Part shown: positions 48,674-60,292 of the stretch, piece by piece
How the letters are laid out: every line of letters starts with the position of its first letter
Position numbering within the stretch: position 1 is the stretch's first letter
DNA from: Pilaira anomala
Taxonomy: Eukaryota > Mucoromycota > Mucoromycetes > Mucorales > Mucoraceae
Assembly: GCA_025716855.1 (NCBI GenBank)
Contig: JAIXMQ010000029.1
Span: 186,001-250,000, forward strand
Direction of reading: 5' to 3'
Length of the DNA stretch: 64,000 nucleotides
The notes under the pieces: generated by a model
What the model was told of the DNA's origin: nothing
The model's input: only the letters and a program-made list of their open reading frames with translations
The model's database searches: none
Position numbers and translations under genes: made by a program

Positions 48674-49478
48674 CTACTTCATTGTCTTTCTCTTGACAAT
48701 AAAGAGACGCATTCCTTGTTTGGAATACTCTTCTCTTTTAGGATCTTCCATGATATCAATGAACTCAAACTTCTTTTTGGCCATTTGAAAAAATCGCTTA
48801 TCAGCATTTCTTCTTTTACGGTAGGCCAAATAAATGATTGCGTTCTTATTTGTGGTCAACGAAAGAAAGGTATCTATTAAAATGGGAAATGAACTTTCGT
48901 GATAAATACAATCGGATGCTAATATCACATCAGCATTCGATACTTCTGGGTCTTTAATTTCTTCTCCCCTAAAATAATTGAAGGTTAATAAAAAGTTGAC
49001 ATTTATTAATTGCTATAGAAACGTACCAGTTCAAAATTTCAGCTCTTACTGTCCCTTCGAGCTTATTTAATACAATATTATCTTGCATTAATTTCATCAT
49101 GGGTCTAACAAACACGTTAGATAAAATAATATTAAAAAAAAAAAGTTATTACATTTGATCTGTTATGATGAGTTGCTTAATATTTGGACATAACTTTGCC
49201 ACGGCCAAACCAACAAGACCAGTGCCAGCACCAATCTCGACAATAGTTTGACCTTGAAACAAAGTACTTTGAGTTTGATCGCGTTTCCAAGCCAAGTAAT
49301 CTAACATGTTCTTTGAAGATTCCCAAATCTTGCCACCGCAACCTGTACTCAGATCTTGTGACAATAAAAGTGGTTCGGTTAAACCTTCTATTTCTATCGC
49401 TCCAGTATGTGCCGTTACTTCTTGTTCTCTTTGTTTGAAATCTCCATATTCGGCAAAGTCTGTTTTTTCTGTGTTCAT
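48674..49478 (-). CDS. METTL21/EFM-type protein lysine methyltransferase
   Basis: Exons 49153-49478, 49027-49104 and 48674-48968 give 232 aa. The SAM-binding motif I is VEIGAGTGLVGLAVA near residue 88. Motif II follows with IITDQ. The conserved post-motif reads LNWGEEI, and a DCIY segment (ASDCIYHESSFP) sits at the position where this family has the (D/E)xx(Y/F) motif. This is the class of METTL21/EFM enzymes that methylate lysines on elongation factors and chaperones in the cytosol. The target here is unknown; EFM6 is the closest by length. The start is the first ATG in the exon. Its 3' end converges on the NOT1-like gene, 85 bp away. Confidence 0.85.
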
Positions 49479-49915
49479 AACTGTCAAGAAGAGTTAAATA
49501 TGTATAAAAAAAAAGGGGGTATAGTGTTCCGTAACTTATTATGTTATTTAAGCTTTTTTTTTTCAGCATGCGATTGGATTGTGGAGGTAAAGCAGTCCAT
49601 ATGTGTGCCTTTTCAAAGGCTTAAACTTTACGTCTTTTTTAAAATGAAGAGGAGTTTTTTTTCTGTTATTTTGCATAAATCTGACATTTATTGATAAGGA
49701 CAGAAAAAGGAATGTATATAAAATGTTCTTAGTATTATATAATAAAAATGAATGAGACATGGGTAATTTTTTTTTGTCATATGAGTGTTTGCAAATACAT
49801 GTATATATTGTGTATATAGATTATGTAAAAAAAAAAAAAAAAAAAGAAGAAGTAAATTGATCAAGGTAAAAGGAGAGAATGGGAAAGAAAGAAGGGGGGA
49901 AGTTTAGATATGACT
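49479..49915. other. Spacer upstream of the methyltransferase gene
   Basis: AT-rich with an A19 run near 49828 and a purine-rich stretch near 49860-49910. No coding frame I would defend. Confidence 0.4.
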
Positions 49916-50071
49916 TTATACTGCCTGTAATGAAGGTGAGTTGGTTGTACAGCAGAAAATGTACTTTTGAAGCAGGAATTTGATTCTTTTCAATTGATTT
50001 GTTTCATGTGGTGGAGCTGTAGGTGGGCGAGGAGGCCTAGGGTTTTGAGGACGAGGTTTTCTAAAGTTCAT
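49916..50071 (-). CDS. Possible 51-aa Pro/Arg-rich small protein
   Basis: One uninterrupted minus-strand frame from ATG 50071 to the stop at 49916 reads MNFRKPRPQNPRPPRPPTAP and continues with a basic helical part ending ...LQAV. Proline and arginine content and the absence of a stop in an AT-rich setting suggest a real coding sequence. There is no family match I know. It may be a small exon of a longer gene or a stand-alone micropeptide. No splice site is required. Confidence 0.35.
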   Translation of the reverse strand: MNFRKPRPQNPRPPRPPTAPPHETNQLKRIKFLLQKYIFCCTTNSPSLQAV

Positions 50072-50576
50072 TATCTATATGTAAATTGTTTAGATAGAAT
50101 GCACGTGACGCTTCAAAAAAAGAATAAAATTTATACCAAAAAGTAACAAACGGAAAAAGGTGCAGTAATGTTGATATGGATCTAATGCAGTAGTAGTAAT
50201 GTGATTCTTGTTGTCTGTGTCTATCAATATGATCAACAAAGGGTTTTCTTTCTTTATTCGACTGAAACGAGTTTTTTTTTTTAAAAAAAATTATTCTATC
50301 ACAAACAAAGTAAAAAAATGTTGATCATAGAAGAAAAAGAAGGGTTCAAGGGAAATTTGAATTAAATACTTTTTTTTTTCAAAAATAAAATTAATTCTAA
50401 ATGAATCAGTACATATGAGAAAGAAAAAATAGAAAGGATAGAACGACGATAATAATAATAAAGTTGGAATTATAGGAGTGAACATTTTGTTAAACGGGCA
50501 ATACAGATTGAAGACTTGTAAATAAAAAAGCGATGATAACTAATTTTTGTTTATAATGTTAAATTTTGTATATAGG

Positions 50577-50638
<62 letters not shown>

Positions 50639-50910
50639 GAAAGTATTTTTGTTCCCTCAATTCTATCAGCGAGTAAATAAGGAGTATATATTATATGACT
50701 ACTCAAATATACATTTCTCAACTTATTCACACTTACAAACACACATCTACATCCACACACATTCACTTTCTCGAGAAAATATGATTGTAAGGAGATATTC
50801 GATCTTGTTCACGTTACAAGGGGTCCGATAGAGAAAAATTCTACTTGTCTTTTATTAAAGTAATAAAAACGTGAGTTTTTTTTTTTTTTTTTTTTTTTTT
50901 ACATCCTACA
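50072..50910. other. Gene-poor stretch with microsatellite
   Basis: No supported gene. It contains the CA/TA microsatellite at 50579-50638 and a T26 run near 50876-50900. Confidence 0.5.
50579..50638. repeat. Compound (CA)n(TA)n microsatellite
   Basis: About 16 CA units run directly into about 14 TA units. Alternating purine-pyrimidine DNA of this kind can adopt Z-DNA or cruciform forms, and it is expected to vary in length between strains. Confidence 0.95.
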
Positions 50911-51522
50911 ATGCTTCCGCCCTCAATTTACCGATTTCGACAAAGTGTATAGGCTAAAAATACAAGACATGTGATTAGAATTAGATTAATAATGAAACAT
51001 CAAGAATAGGTCTTTCTCTTTCTCTTTATGTTTCTCCTTTACTATTATTTTTCTACTACAGATGTTCAAAGATGTCGTGCGGATTGTCGAGCGCCAAATT
51101 TCTGTCAAAAAAAATGCTAAGCATCATTAACAATTAAAAAACCTTATTCCAACGAAAGGAATAGCTGTGGATCTTGTTTATATATCCCGACTCATACTGC
51201 TACCGAGGTAAAGACTTGGCTGAGAAGTCTTGCTCTTTCAGAGCTATTTGAACACTTTAAAGTCTTGAAGGGCAAACTTTAAGTAGTCAAAATCACAAGA
51301 TTTTACAGTGATTCTCTTAATACTTTTTTTTTTCTTTTTACTTATTCGACAAAATAGGATGCACTCAACAAATATTTAAGAAATATAGAAATAGTGAGTT
51401 TAATCCAAGAGAGAATATAGAAGAATATGAGGGTCTGCATTGGAATAAGCGACCAATTTTATGCAGTATTCCTTTTCACACACTAGTGCCAACACCAAGC
51501 CCACCCATCAGCAATCAGTAGT
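50911..51522 (+). other. Coding-like stretch, no intact gene model
   Basis: Three plus-strand pieces look like coding exons. The first is ATG 50911 (MLPPSIYRFRQ) up to a GTATAG donor near 50947, followed after a pyrimidine-rich tract and ACAG by sequence from 51062 that is open in all three frames. The second, 51120-51281, contains TEVKTWLRSLALSELFEHF, which resembles the first helices of a SAM domain. The third, 51358-51522, is open in two frames with acidic, Trp-containing text in one of them. I cannot connect the pieces without breaking frame. A decayed gene or an unannotated spliced gene are both possible. Confidence 0.3.
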
Positions 51523-52516
51523 AAAACTAAAATTACATTGTATAAAGTCAAAATTGATAAATTGAAAAACCAAATCAATATAACCGGTTACAAGCTCAAA
51601 TCTATTCGAAAAAGGATCAAATAAAACGACGCAAAATAAAATTATAATCAAACAGTTTATTTCTTTCGACGATATAAACTCACATTGCTATGTTTCATAT
51701 CGCTCATCAAGAATAAAATATATAATATGCTTAAGTTTTACATATAAGGAGATTATTAAACTAATCACAGTAGTAAAAGAGTACCATACCCTGTATAGTA
51801 ATAAAACTCTCGTCTATATCTAATTGTTGAACTTTACGATACCTATGTTTAAAAATATATTACTTTTAACGTGTATCCCCTCAATCTCCTATTACTATTG
51901 CTATGTTAAAATAAACTCCCTTTTACAAAGTGTTATATAACGATAACGGTTGCAAGATTTATCGAAAAAGCGGTCAGGTTTTACAAAAAATTGTTACGAA
52001 TTTTTTTTTTTAAAAAGTAGGGAGAAGAGTGAACTTAAAACATGGTAAGAAAAAAATCCATATGTTTTCAGAATAACCACCAAACCTACTAGTTATTGGT
52101 CTTCCCCTCTTCTTTTTTTTTTCTGCCCTGGAGGAATCATAAAAAGATACAAAGCTGACAATTGACAATTACATAAACTTAATAAAGAAATACATATTTA
52201 CAGGGAGAAAACAAAAAAGGCATCTTTTCTTCATCTTCTTCTTCTCAACAGGATATAACTTGACTTTATGTTTCAAGGAGCTAATAGATGAATCTTAATT
52301 GATTGAAGGTAGAAAAAAGGGGGCATGTTTATTGACGCATCTAAAAAAAAATACGATCAGAATGGCAAATTATAGAGTGGGATACATTTTTTTTAAAAAA
52401 AAAATTAAGGCAAAAGATTCTGAGAAGAGCAAAATACATTTTTTTAATAAAAAAGGTTGTACAGATATCTAAGGGTATATCAGAGATAAATGGTATTCTT
52501 TAAAATCAAACAGGAA
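51523..52516. other. Spacer downstream of the SulP gene
   Basis: Nearly 1 kb of AT-rich DNA with no supported gene; short A/T runs only. Confidence 0.5.
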
Positions 52517-55059
52517 TTATTGTTGTTGAACATAAATGCCATTGTTCACCATATCCCTTTCAATTGTTTCAATTGCATCAGGAACCTTTCTAAACAAATT
52601 TTCTTCTCCAACCAAATAAAGTAAACCCGATTTTCTGAAAAGTTTCATGGGGTTTTCTCGGAGTCTAACAAAGAAAACTTTGACCTGTCGAGCATGATAT
52701 GCTTCTACAATTTCATACAGAATTTGTACAGCACTAAGAAAGATGAAACATTTGTTTAGTCTGATATATATTGTCATGCATGACGTTGTAGGTATATATG
52801 TTTATTTACCTTGCATCAATCTTTGGCATATTATCTACATCAAAAATCATGTAAGATAATTTTCCAAGTCTAGGATCCTCTGAGGGATGAATCGACATAT
52901 CACCAAATTGCTCTAATCGACGTAATCTATCCTTTAATTGACCTACACGTTCTCACAAGTTAAAAACATGAATCGTATAAGTGTCTTTTTTTTATTTTTT
53001 TTACCTGTGTTGGCGAAAAAGAGAGGTTCATCAATACGAACAATCAAAACATCTTCAAGATGCTCTACCACGTTAGGGTCATCCTGAATCGGTCTAAATT
53101 TATTGTTTGTACCCTTAACACGACCCTACATATGTTATAAAAAAGTTTAATATAAAATAGAATGTTTTCTCAGTATATGCATTTTTTTTACCATAATAGA
53201 AATACGGGGATAACTTGTTTCCTTAATGGTCAGGAGAAGGGATAAGGTGACAGCTAAAAGAGTACCAAACTCAAGTGAAACCATCACGGTAGCAAAGAAT
53301 GTGACAGAAAGTAAACCGAGATCACGCCAAGCACCAATTCTGAAAATAAAGTGAAGATCCTCAGGTAATTCACCTAACAAAGACAAAACTGCAACGAAAA
53401 TGATACCTGATAATACTGCTTTTGGTAAATAGTAAAAACAAGGTAATAAAAAGAATATGGCTAATAGAGCAACAACACCTGCAATTAAACATGCCATTTG
53501 TGTACGTGCTCCGGCCTTATCATTAATTTTACTACGTGCTACCTGCATAAGGAGTTAGATACATTTTATGTCAAGATCAATTTATTGACAAAAACCACTT
53601 ACTGAACCAAATGCAGGAATACCTTGGAAAAGACCACTCACAATATTAGCAACGCCTAAAGCAACTAATTCACGATTAGCACTAACTGAATAATTATGTT
53701 TACTTGAATAAGTCTTTGCAATAACAACAGATTCAACAAAACCAATAACAGAAATCATAGCAGCTGTAATCAACATATCCTTCATATGTTTACTTTGAGG
53801 GAAAGTAGGTACAGAAGGTAAAGGAATACCTTTACTATCAATATTGCCCAAGATAGCTAACCCTTTATGTTCCCAATCAAAGAAATAAGTCAGGAGAGAG
53901 GAAACAATGACGACCAACAAGACTTCAGGAAGTAATTGAAACCACTTGAATCTTGCCAATTTTGACTTTGTGACACGCGCAAACACTAAAAATGAGACGG
54001 AGACGGCTGACACTGATGCAGTTAAAACGTGTGAATATTGAATGTTCTTGATCAAAAATAGCAGTCTTGCGATTGAACTCGATGCTTCTGTAATATTATG
54101 TTCTTCACTAAGTTTCGATAATCCCAGCAAGATAATACCCTGTTGTAAAGCAACTACAAGACCTACACCCGAAATAAATCCCCTCAATAAAGCACGACTC
54201 ATTAAACTATCCAAAAATCCTAAACGGAAAATACCTAACAAAAAAGTAAAGATACCCACAAAAATTGTCATTAAACAAGCCCAGGCCAAGGGGTCAACAT
54301 GGTCCCCATCTTCGGTATTGATTTGTGCAATAGATGACCCAACTAAAAGAGAGAGAGTAGCTTCTGGTCCAACCGACATTTGTCTAGATTCGGAGTCATT
54401 TGATCAGTATATAATAAACAAATACATGTATAACATAAATAAAAATTTAATTTTTTTTTTTACCTTGACATACCAAATATGGCATAGGTAATAGCAGGGA
54501 AGGCAATAGAGTACAAACCGTGAATAGCTTCCAATTTACATAAAGCAGTAGCATAAGATAAACCTTGAGGGATCAATAAACAAGATAAAGTAATACCCGC
54601 GATCAAATCTCCCCAAAATAATTGAGTTGAGTAGAGTGGTAACCATTGTAAGATAGGAAGATAGTATTTTGATCTAACTTTAAACGTACTCCAAGCATCT
54701 TTAGGACCAGAGTCATTGATTCTTGCCGAAGGCACTAAAATAAATTTTTGCCTGATGTTTCAGTAACTAATAACATAAAATATATTTAAATATATACACT
54801 TACAAGGAGAAGCTGTCATATATCTAGGCATGCCTGGATTATCTAAACCCAAGAGCAAATGCTGAGACTCATTGACAATGATATCGGGGGGTAATAAATC
54901 ATCATTGTCACTGTCTACTTCAAGATGAATTGTGGAATGACCACCTATAAAGCAACAAGAATATTGTCAGTCAGCTTGTACCAGGACGTAGTAAACCTTC
55001 TTCACTTTATAATACTTACTGTAGCTATTAGCCTGACTTCTTTCTTTTGGTGAACCCAT
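52517..55059 (-). CDS. SulP-family anion (sulfate) transporter with STAS domain
   Basis: Exons 55020-55059, 54804-54944, 54464-54734, 53603-54383, 53192-53542, 53005-53125, 52810-52942 and 52517-52733 give 684 aa. An acidic N-terminal tail precedes the SulP core: IAGITLSCLLIPQGLSYA, the conserved GPEATLSLLVG, and about ten to twelve hydrophobic helices. The soluble C-terminal part (about 200 residues) has the STAS fold: VLIVRIDEPLFFANT, then YMIFDVDNMPKIDA. SulP proteins move sulfate, molybdate or other anions with protons or by exchange. Substrate cannot be assigned. The region between TM helices and STAS is interrupted by four introns. Divergent from the F-box/WD40 gene, 207 bp apart. Confidence 0.93.
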
Positions 55060-55266
55060 ATTCAAGAAAAGCGAGAGAGAAAGGAAAGAGTAAAGTAAGA
55101 AAAAAAACAGTCTCTTCTTCTCTTTAAACAATCATTTAAAGTTTTCTTCCATGACGACATTTTTGAATGCCGATACAAAAATGATTTTTGTGTACCCTCA
55201 CTTACCCCTTTTATACCGCTTTTTTTCTTTCTCTAACATTTGTTGTTCTACATATATTTATACATA

Positions 55267-56936
55267 ATGGACTTTTTCTTGCAACCAGATCAATTCTCTT
55301 TACCACCTTCTTCACCACCGTCTTATAGACCACTTCAAAGGCAACGTTCTTCTTATATAATTGAAGCCAGCGGTAATAACGGTAGTAGTGGTAGTAGTAC
55401 TAACAACAATAACAACAACAATATGAATGCCGATACCATGAAAGACAAAGTACGATTAGATTACATGTACAAAGTCAAAAATACCTTTCAAAACTTGAGC
55501 TTTCAACAAAGATACACCTTTCTCACAGAAATCCTAGACTGTTGTGATAATCAATTATTACAATACATATATACCTTTATCACCCCGAAACTCAAGATTG
55601 ATTTCTTGAAAGAACTGCCAATTGAGCTTTCACTTTATATCGTATCCTTTATTAAAGATCCCATCACATTAGCTAGAGCATCTCGCGTGTCTCGTCATTG
55701 GTATCAATTAACAAAAGATGAAAATACTTGGAAAGCATTATGCTTACAACATCAATATCATCCCTTTCCCCCACTTTCCTATCGCGATTTCTTTCGGCGC
55801 AGATATAATATTGACACCGCTTGGAATCAGGGCGGAAAGATCACTTATTGTGATAATCAAATAGGTGATGGATTAGCTACTTCGATACAAATGGATGATA
55901 CTTTTATTGTTGTCGGATGTGATAATAATCATATTGAAGTTTATAATGCAAAAGATGGAAAATATATTCGTTCATTGTTAGGGCATGAAGGAGGTGTATG
56001 GGCTATTCAATTCATAAAGAATGAACACAATCAACACATATTAGTCACTGGAGGCTGTGATAGGTATATGAATATATATATATATATATATGTAAACAAA
56101 CAATAAATAAATAAAAAAAAACTTAAAATAATAAATTTAGAGGGGCTAGAGTTTGGAACTTAACAACAGGTGAATTACTTTTCGTATTACGAGGTCATGT
56201 TTCTACTATCCGCTGTTTAAAAGTACGTGATGATAAAGTAGCTATTACAGGTTCAAGAGATACAACTTTAAGAATCTGGGATATCAAAACAGGACAATTA
56301 AAGCATGTATGTGCAGGACATCAAAGTAGTGTACGCTGTTTAGAGATATCAGGTAATCAATTTGTGTCCGGATCCTATGATTCTACTGCAAGATTATGGG
56401 ATATTGAAACCGGTGCCTGTCTACAAGAGTTTTCAGGACATCATTCACAAATTTATGCGATTGCATTTGACGGTAAAAAAGTGGTGACGGGCTCATTGGA
56501 TTCAAATATAAGAGTTTGGTCAGCGGAGACGGGTAATTGCTTAATCACATTGCAAGGACATACTTCACTCGTAGGTCATTTACAAATATTTAATCATCTT
56601 CTTGTGAGTGGTGGATCGGATGGTTGTTTAAGGGTATGGGATATGAAGACATACGAATGTAAACATCGAATTTCTGCTCATGATAACTCTGTCACTTGTA
56701 TACAAGTGGATCAAAAGCGTATCCTCAGTGGTGGTTCCGATGGTAAAGTCAAACTATGGAATATCGAAACTGGTACTTTCATCCGGTCCTTTACCGAAAC
56801 TGCTCGTACCGTTTGGAAAATTCAATTAAATGATACAAAAGCAGTTGTCATTTTACAAAGAACAGAAAGTTCTGCTTCGAATCAAGCTGTCATAGAATTA
56901 CATGATTTTGATACATATTCTCCCAATTTCCTGTAA
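55267..56936 (+). CDS. F-box/WD40 protein, Cdc4/FBXW7-like
   Basis: Exons 55267-56063 and 56141-56936 give 530 aa. After an Asn-rich low-complexity N-terminus (about residues 35-60) comes a dimerisation-like helix (RYTFLTEILDCCDNQLLQYI). The F-box is LPIELSLYIVSFI, and WD40 repeats follow with GSYDSTARLWDIETG, GSLDSNIRVWSAETG and GGSDGCLRVWDMKT, seven blades in all. This architecture matches the substrate receptor of an SCF ubiquitin ligase such as Cdc4/FBXW7 or Met30. Arg residues in the blade loops (RLWD, RIWD) fit phosphodegron binding. The particular substrate is not known. A (TA)n run lies at the start of the only intron. Start is the first ATG giving the complete N-terminus. Confidence 0.93.
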
Positions 56937-57017
56937 TAAACTTTCTCTTTTTTTTTTTTTTCTGTATTTTTTTTTTTATTGAGTGTGGTAAATAGATATA
57001 CATGTACAACACTACGT

Positions 57018-57582
57018 TTAATGGTTTCTTTGCTTTTCCAAATACCAAATACTATAAAAGAAATTGTTAGTTCCGAGTACGCAAAAGGGATATACGCATA
57101 TATTTTATATTTCTTACCTGTTGGTGGCAAATGCTGATGGTGCAATAGGGAAATCCTACATAATTAATTCAAATTAGTCTCGGTATTCAATTATTTTTCT
57201 TTAATTTCTACTTTACACTTTGTCCTCTAAGTGATCCAGTTAAACGTCTATCACGTTCCATCATTTGCTTCTCCCAGGTATCGAGACCATATCTTGTAGG
57301 CTAATGTATATTGATATTATTTAGTTTCCAATAAATTCTGGTAAAGTGTCTGTGTCTGTGCATGGGATCGTTTTCTTACCTTCTTGTCGTTAGAGTAATA
57401 TCTAGTGACGTTTAAACCTGTAGCAGTGACAGCATAAAAACTTGCAATAATCGCAAATGGAAGAAGTGCTTCAAAAGGAACAGGCTAATATAGAAATATA
57501 AAACAATTAAGCATTATTTTTTTATCTTGAAAAAAGTTTCCTTCTTTTTGCATAAAATGTCGTTTTCTTTTATATATACCAT
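57018..57582 (-). CDS. NDUFA1: Complex I subunit NDUFA1 (MWFE), initiator codon on its own exon
   Basis: Exons 57580-57582, 57380-57484, 57217-57300, 57118-57155 and 57018-57051 give 87 aa. The sequence follows the fungal MWFE/NIMM pattern: M-PVPFEALLPF, a hydrophobic segment, RYGLDTWEKQMMERDRRLTG, SLRGQ, and IWYLEKQRNH at the end. The family has one membrane helix in the inner-membrane arm and is needed for complex I assembly. The first exon is only the three bases ATG, because the next exon begins exactly at the second codon and is preceded by a clean acceptor. The gene converges on the F-box gene (81 bp) and diverges from Maf. Confidence 0.9.
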
Positions 57583-57820
57583 ATTCTATAGTGTATTATG
57601 AGGGGAAGAGTGGGGGTTATTACAGTTCAAGGAAAAATATAAGGCGGGGTAAAAAAAAAACAATAGGTTTTTTTAGTTATAAGGCGGCTTATTTGAATAG
57701 TTAAGTTGGAGACCCATCAAGTTGTTATCTTGATGACGTCAATCTTTATGAACAAGTCCGACTATTACTTTTCTTCTTTTGATTTTTCTCTTTCTCTTCT
57801 CTATTCATGCTTCAAAAATA

Positions 57821-58759
57821 ATGCCTTTGGACTTGCCTGTATTAAAGTTATTAGCAAACAAAACAATTGTACTCGCTTCTGCTTCACCCAGAAGACAAGA
57901 AATATTAGAGTCTATGGTAATTAGGGAATCAAATTTCTCCTGACAGAACTGATGTTAAGATATTTCGTGCGCGTTTATTAGGGCTTAAAGTTTTCGGTCG
58001 TTACTACGTTATTGCCCGATGAAAACGATCCTACCAAATATAGTACTCCATCTTTATATGTGGCTGATACGGCTTATATGAAGGCACAAGAAGTGTTTAA
58101 TCGATGCTACGTAATAACAATATTTTCATTCATTTATCTTTTTTATTATAATTTATCAGATATATTCTTTAAAATCATTGTAGGAAGGCGATGGACTTCC
58201 TAATGCTGATATTGTGATTGGAGCAGATACAGTTGTAGTAAAAGACGATCATGTTCTTGAAAAGCCAAGAGATAAAAATCATGCAATGGAAATGCTTGAA
58301 CAATTAAGCGGACGAACGCATTATGTATTAACCGGTGTACATATCATTTACAAGACAAAAGATGACGAGATTTTGTCGAGTCATTTTGTAGAAAAGACGA
58401 CTGTGAAATTTTCTGAACTTGATACTGAAACAATGAATGCATGTAAGTGAAAGAGAGAGAGAAAAGCTGTTTTTCTGGGTAAGGAGATTTTCGTCACACG
58501 ATAATAACCATATGAAAAAAGACGTTAATTCAGGAGAACCATTTGATAAGGCTGGTGGTTATGGGATTCAAGGTGAAGCCGCTTTATTTGTTGAATCAAT
58601 TGAAGGTGATTATTGGAACGTGGTAAGTTACAATTTAATCACATTTCCTTTTTTAAAATTTATATAACACAACTGTACCTTTTTTTTTTCTTTTTTTACA
58701 AGGTTGGATTACCCAAGAATCACCTTTTTAGAGAGTTAGTAAAAATAGCTGCGTTTTAA
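57821..58759 (+). CDS. Maf-family nucleoside triphosphate pyrophosphatase
   Basis: Exons 57821-57916, 57982-58110, 58184-58442, 58522-58622 and 58703-58759 give 213 aa. The Maf signature is complete: [14 protein letters not shown] near residue 15, [29 protein letters not shown], and [18 protein letters not shown], then [12 protein letters not shown] near the end. Maf proteins cleave non-canonical nucleotides such as m5UTP or dTTP/UTP and are homologous to the N-terminal part of ASMTL. The acceptor of exon 4 is inferred from frame, since it restores YVNSGEP after a 79-nt intron. Divergent from NDUFA1. Confidence 0.92.
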
Positions 58760-58833
58760 TAAATGTAACAAAAAAAAACCACTCACAAATTTGGCACAAC
58801 CTTTTGATATTTTTATCTTTTTGTGTAGCATCA

Positions 58834-58865
<32 letters not shown>

Positions 58866-59291
58866 ATTATTATTATTTCCCTTTTTTTTTTCTTATTTTT
58901 TTTTTCTTCTTCTTTTCTTGTTTTCTCTCTTTTTATTCAAGTATCTTTGTTTTCTTTCATTTTATATATTGATTTATGAAATATTAAAAAAAAAAAAAAA
59001 AAGTAAGAAATTTTCTTTTATTTTTTAAACATGTCTGAAAATTGAAAATCATTTTTACTTTTCTTTTATTTTTGATCTAAACCAGTTTTTATTTTTTATA
59101 TAGAAATATATAGCACCTTCTTTATTTTTCTAAAAAAATTTAAAGAATTATAAACGTATCAATTAATTTTTCAAGCCAAATCTGTCAATAAGAATATACA
59201 AAAACCCAAGCCCACAAAACCATTAAAAAAAAACTATATTTTTAAAAAAAAGCTACACTCACAAAAAGAAAAATACAAGAATATATATAAT
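58760..59291. other. Low-complexity spacer
   Basis: Mainly T-rich runs (near 58840-58920) followed by an A17 run near 58986. Long hydrophobic phenylalanine-rich frames here are artefacts of poly(T). It holds the leader of the C2H2 gene. Confidence 0.6.
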
Positions 59292-60260
59292 ATGGAAAAC
59301 AGTAATTTTACATCTATGGCTGGAAACAGTGACAGCGAGAATGCCGCGTTTGTAACCATGACAACAGGTATGCTACCCGTGGCACTGTATTCGACCGAAA
59401 TTCCTTTTGTAAGTTAAAAAGATAGTACTATAAAATAAGAGATGTATATTAACCATATTTGAAAAGTCTACGCCAAATATGATGAACGAATATTATCAGA
59501 ACAATAATAATACTTTACATTATGCAAATCAACAAGCACATATTACCACAACTCCCGTGGTCAAAAGTCACAATCCATCTTCGGTCATGTACACTCCACC
59601 TTATTCACAACAAACAAATTATTCAATGTTGGAAACCACAACAACAAATATTATGAATAATTTTAATTCGATGGAAATAGATGATTATTTTACTCCAAAT
59701 ACTACTATGGATAATACTAATATGTTTTCAAATACAATTTATTCTCCTTCTACTAATTCAGTAAATTCTTCTATTATGATCATGTCTCCTACTTCTCCTA
59801 CTCATCTCATGAGTCCTCAAAATCATTTAATGAGTCCTACTCAACCAATGGTAATATAACAAAAATATTAATAACAATATACATACATATATTAAATTAT
59901 ATAGTAATATTAAAAAAAAAAATCCCATAAAAAAAAACTGGTATTTTTAGGATACGTTTGTAACACCATCTTCTACGCCTTATCACCATTTAATGATGGA
60001 AAATCATGTTTATGCTGAACCTCCTATCGTACCAACAAACATTGGAATGAACTACAATCATCAGGGTATGATGTACAATGGCACAGATGATATGATGTTG
60101 CATCATCATACTGCTTCTGCAGCAGTACAACCTTATATTGATCGAAAAGGCAGACGTCCGTTACCTAGAAGACATACTGTTTCAACACCTTATGCAACAA
60201 TTAATAAAGGAAAGGAACCTATGATTGAAACCAAGTCTGATTTGAATAATAACAATCTTC

Positions 60261-60292
<32 letters not shown>

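Noticed and set aside
50551..50766. ORF with alternating Cys-Val and Tyr-Ile repeats
   Set aside because: It is translation of the CA/TA microsatellite.
58791..59028. Phe/Leu-rich hydrophobic ORFs that look like membrane proteins
   Set aside because: They are produced by poly(T) runs in a spacer; no start context or splice structure supports them.
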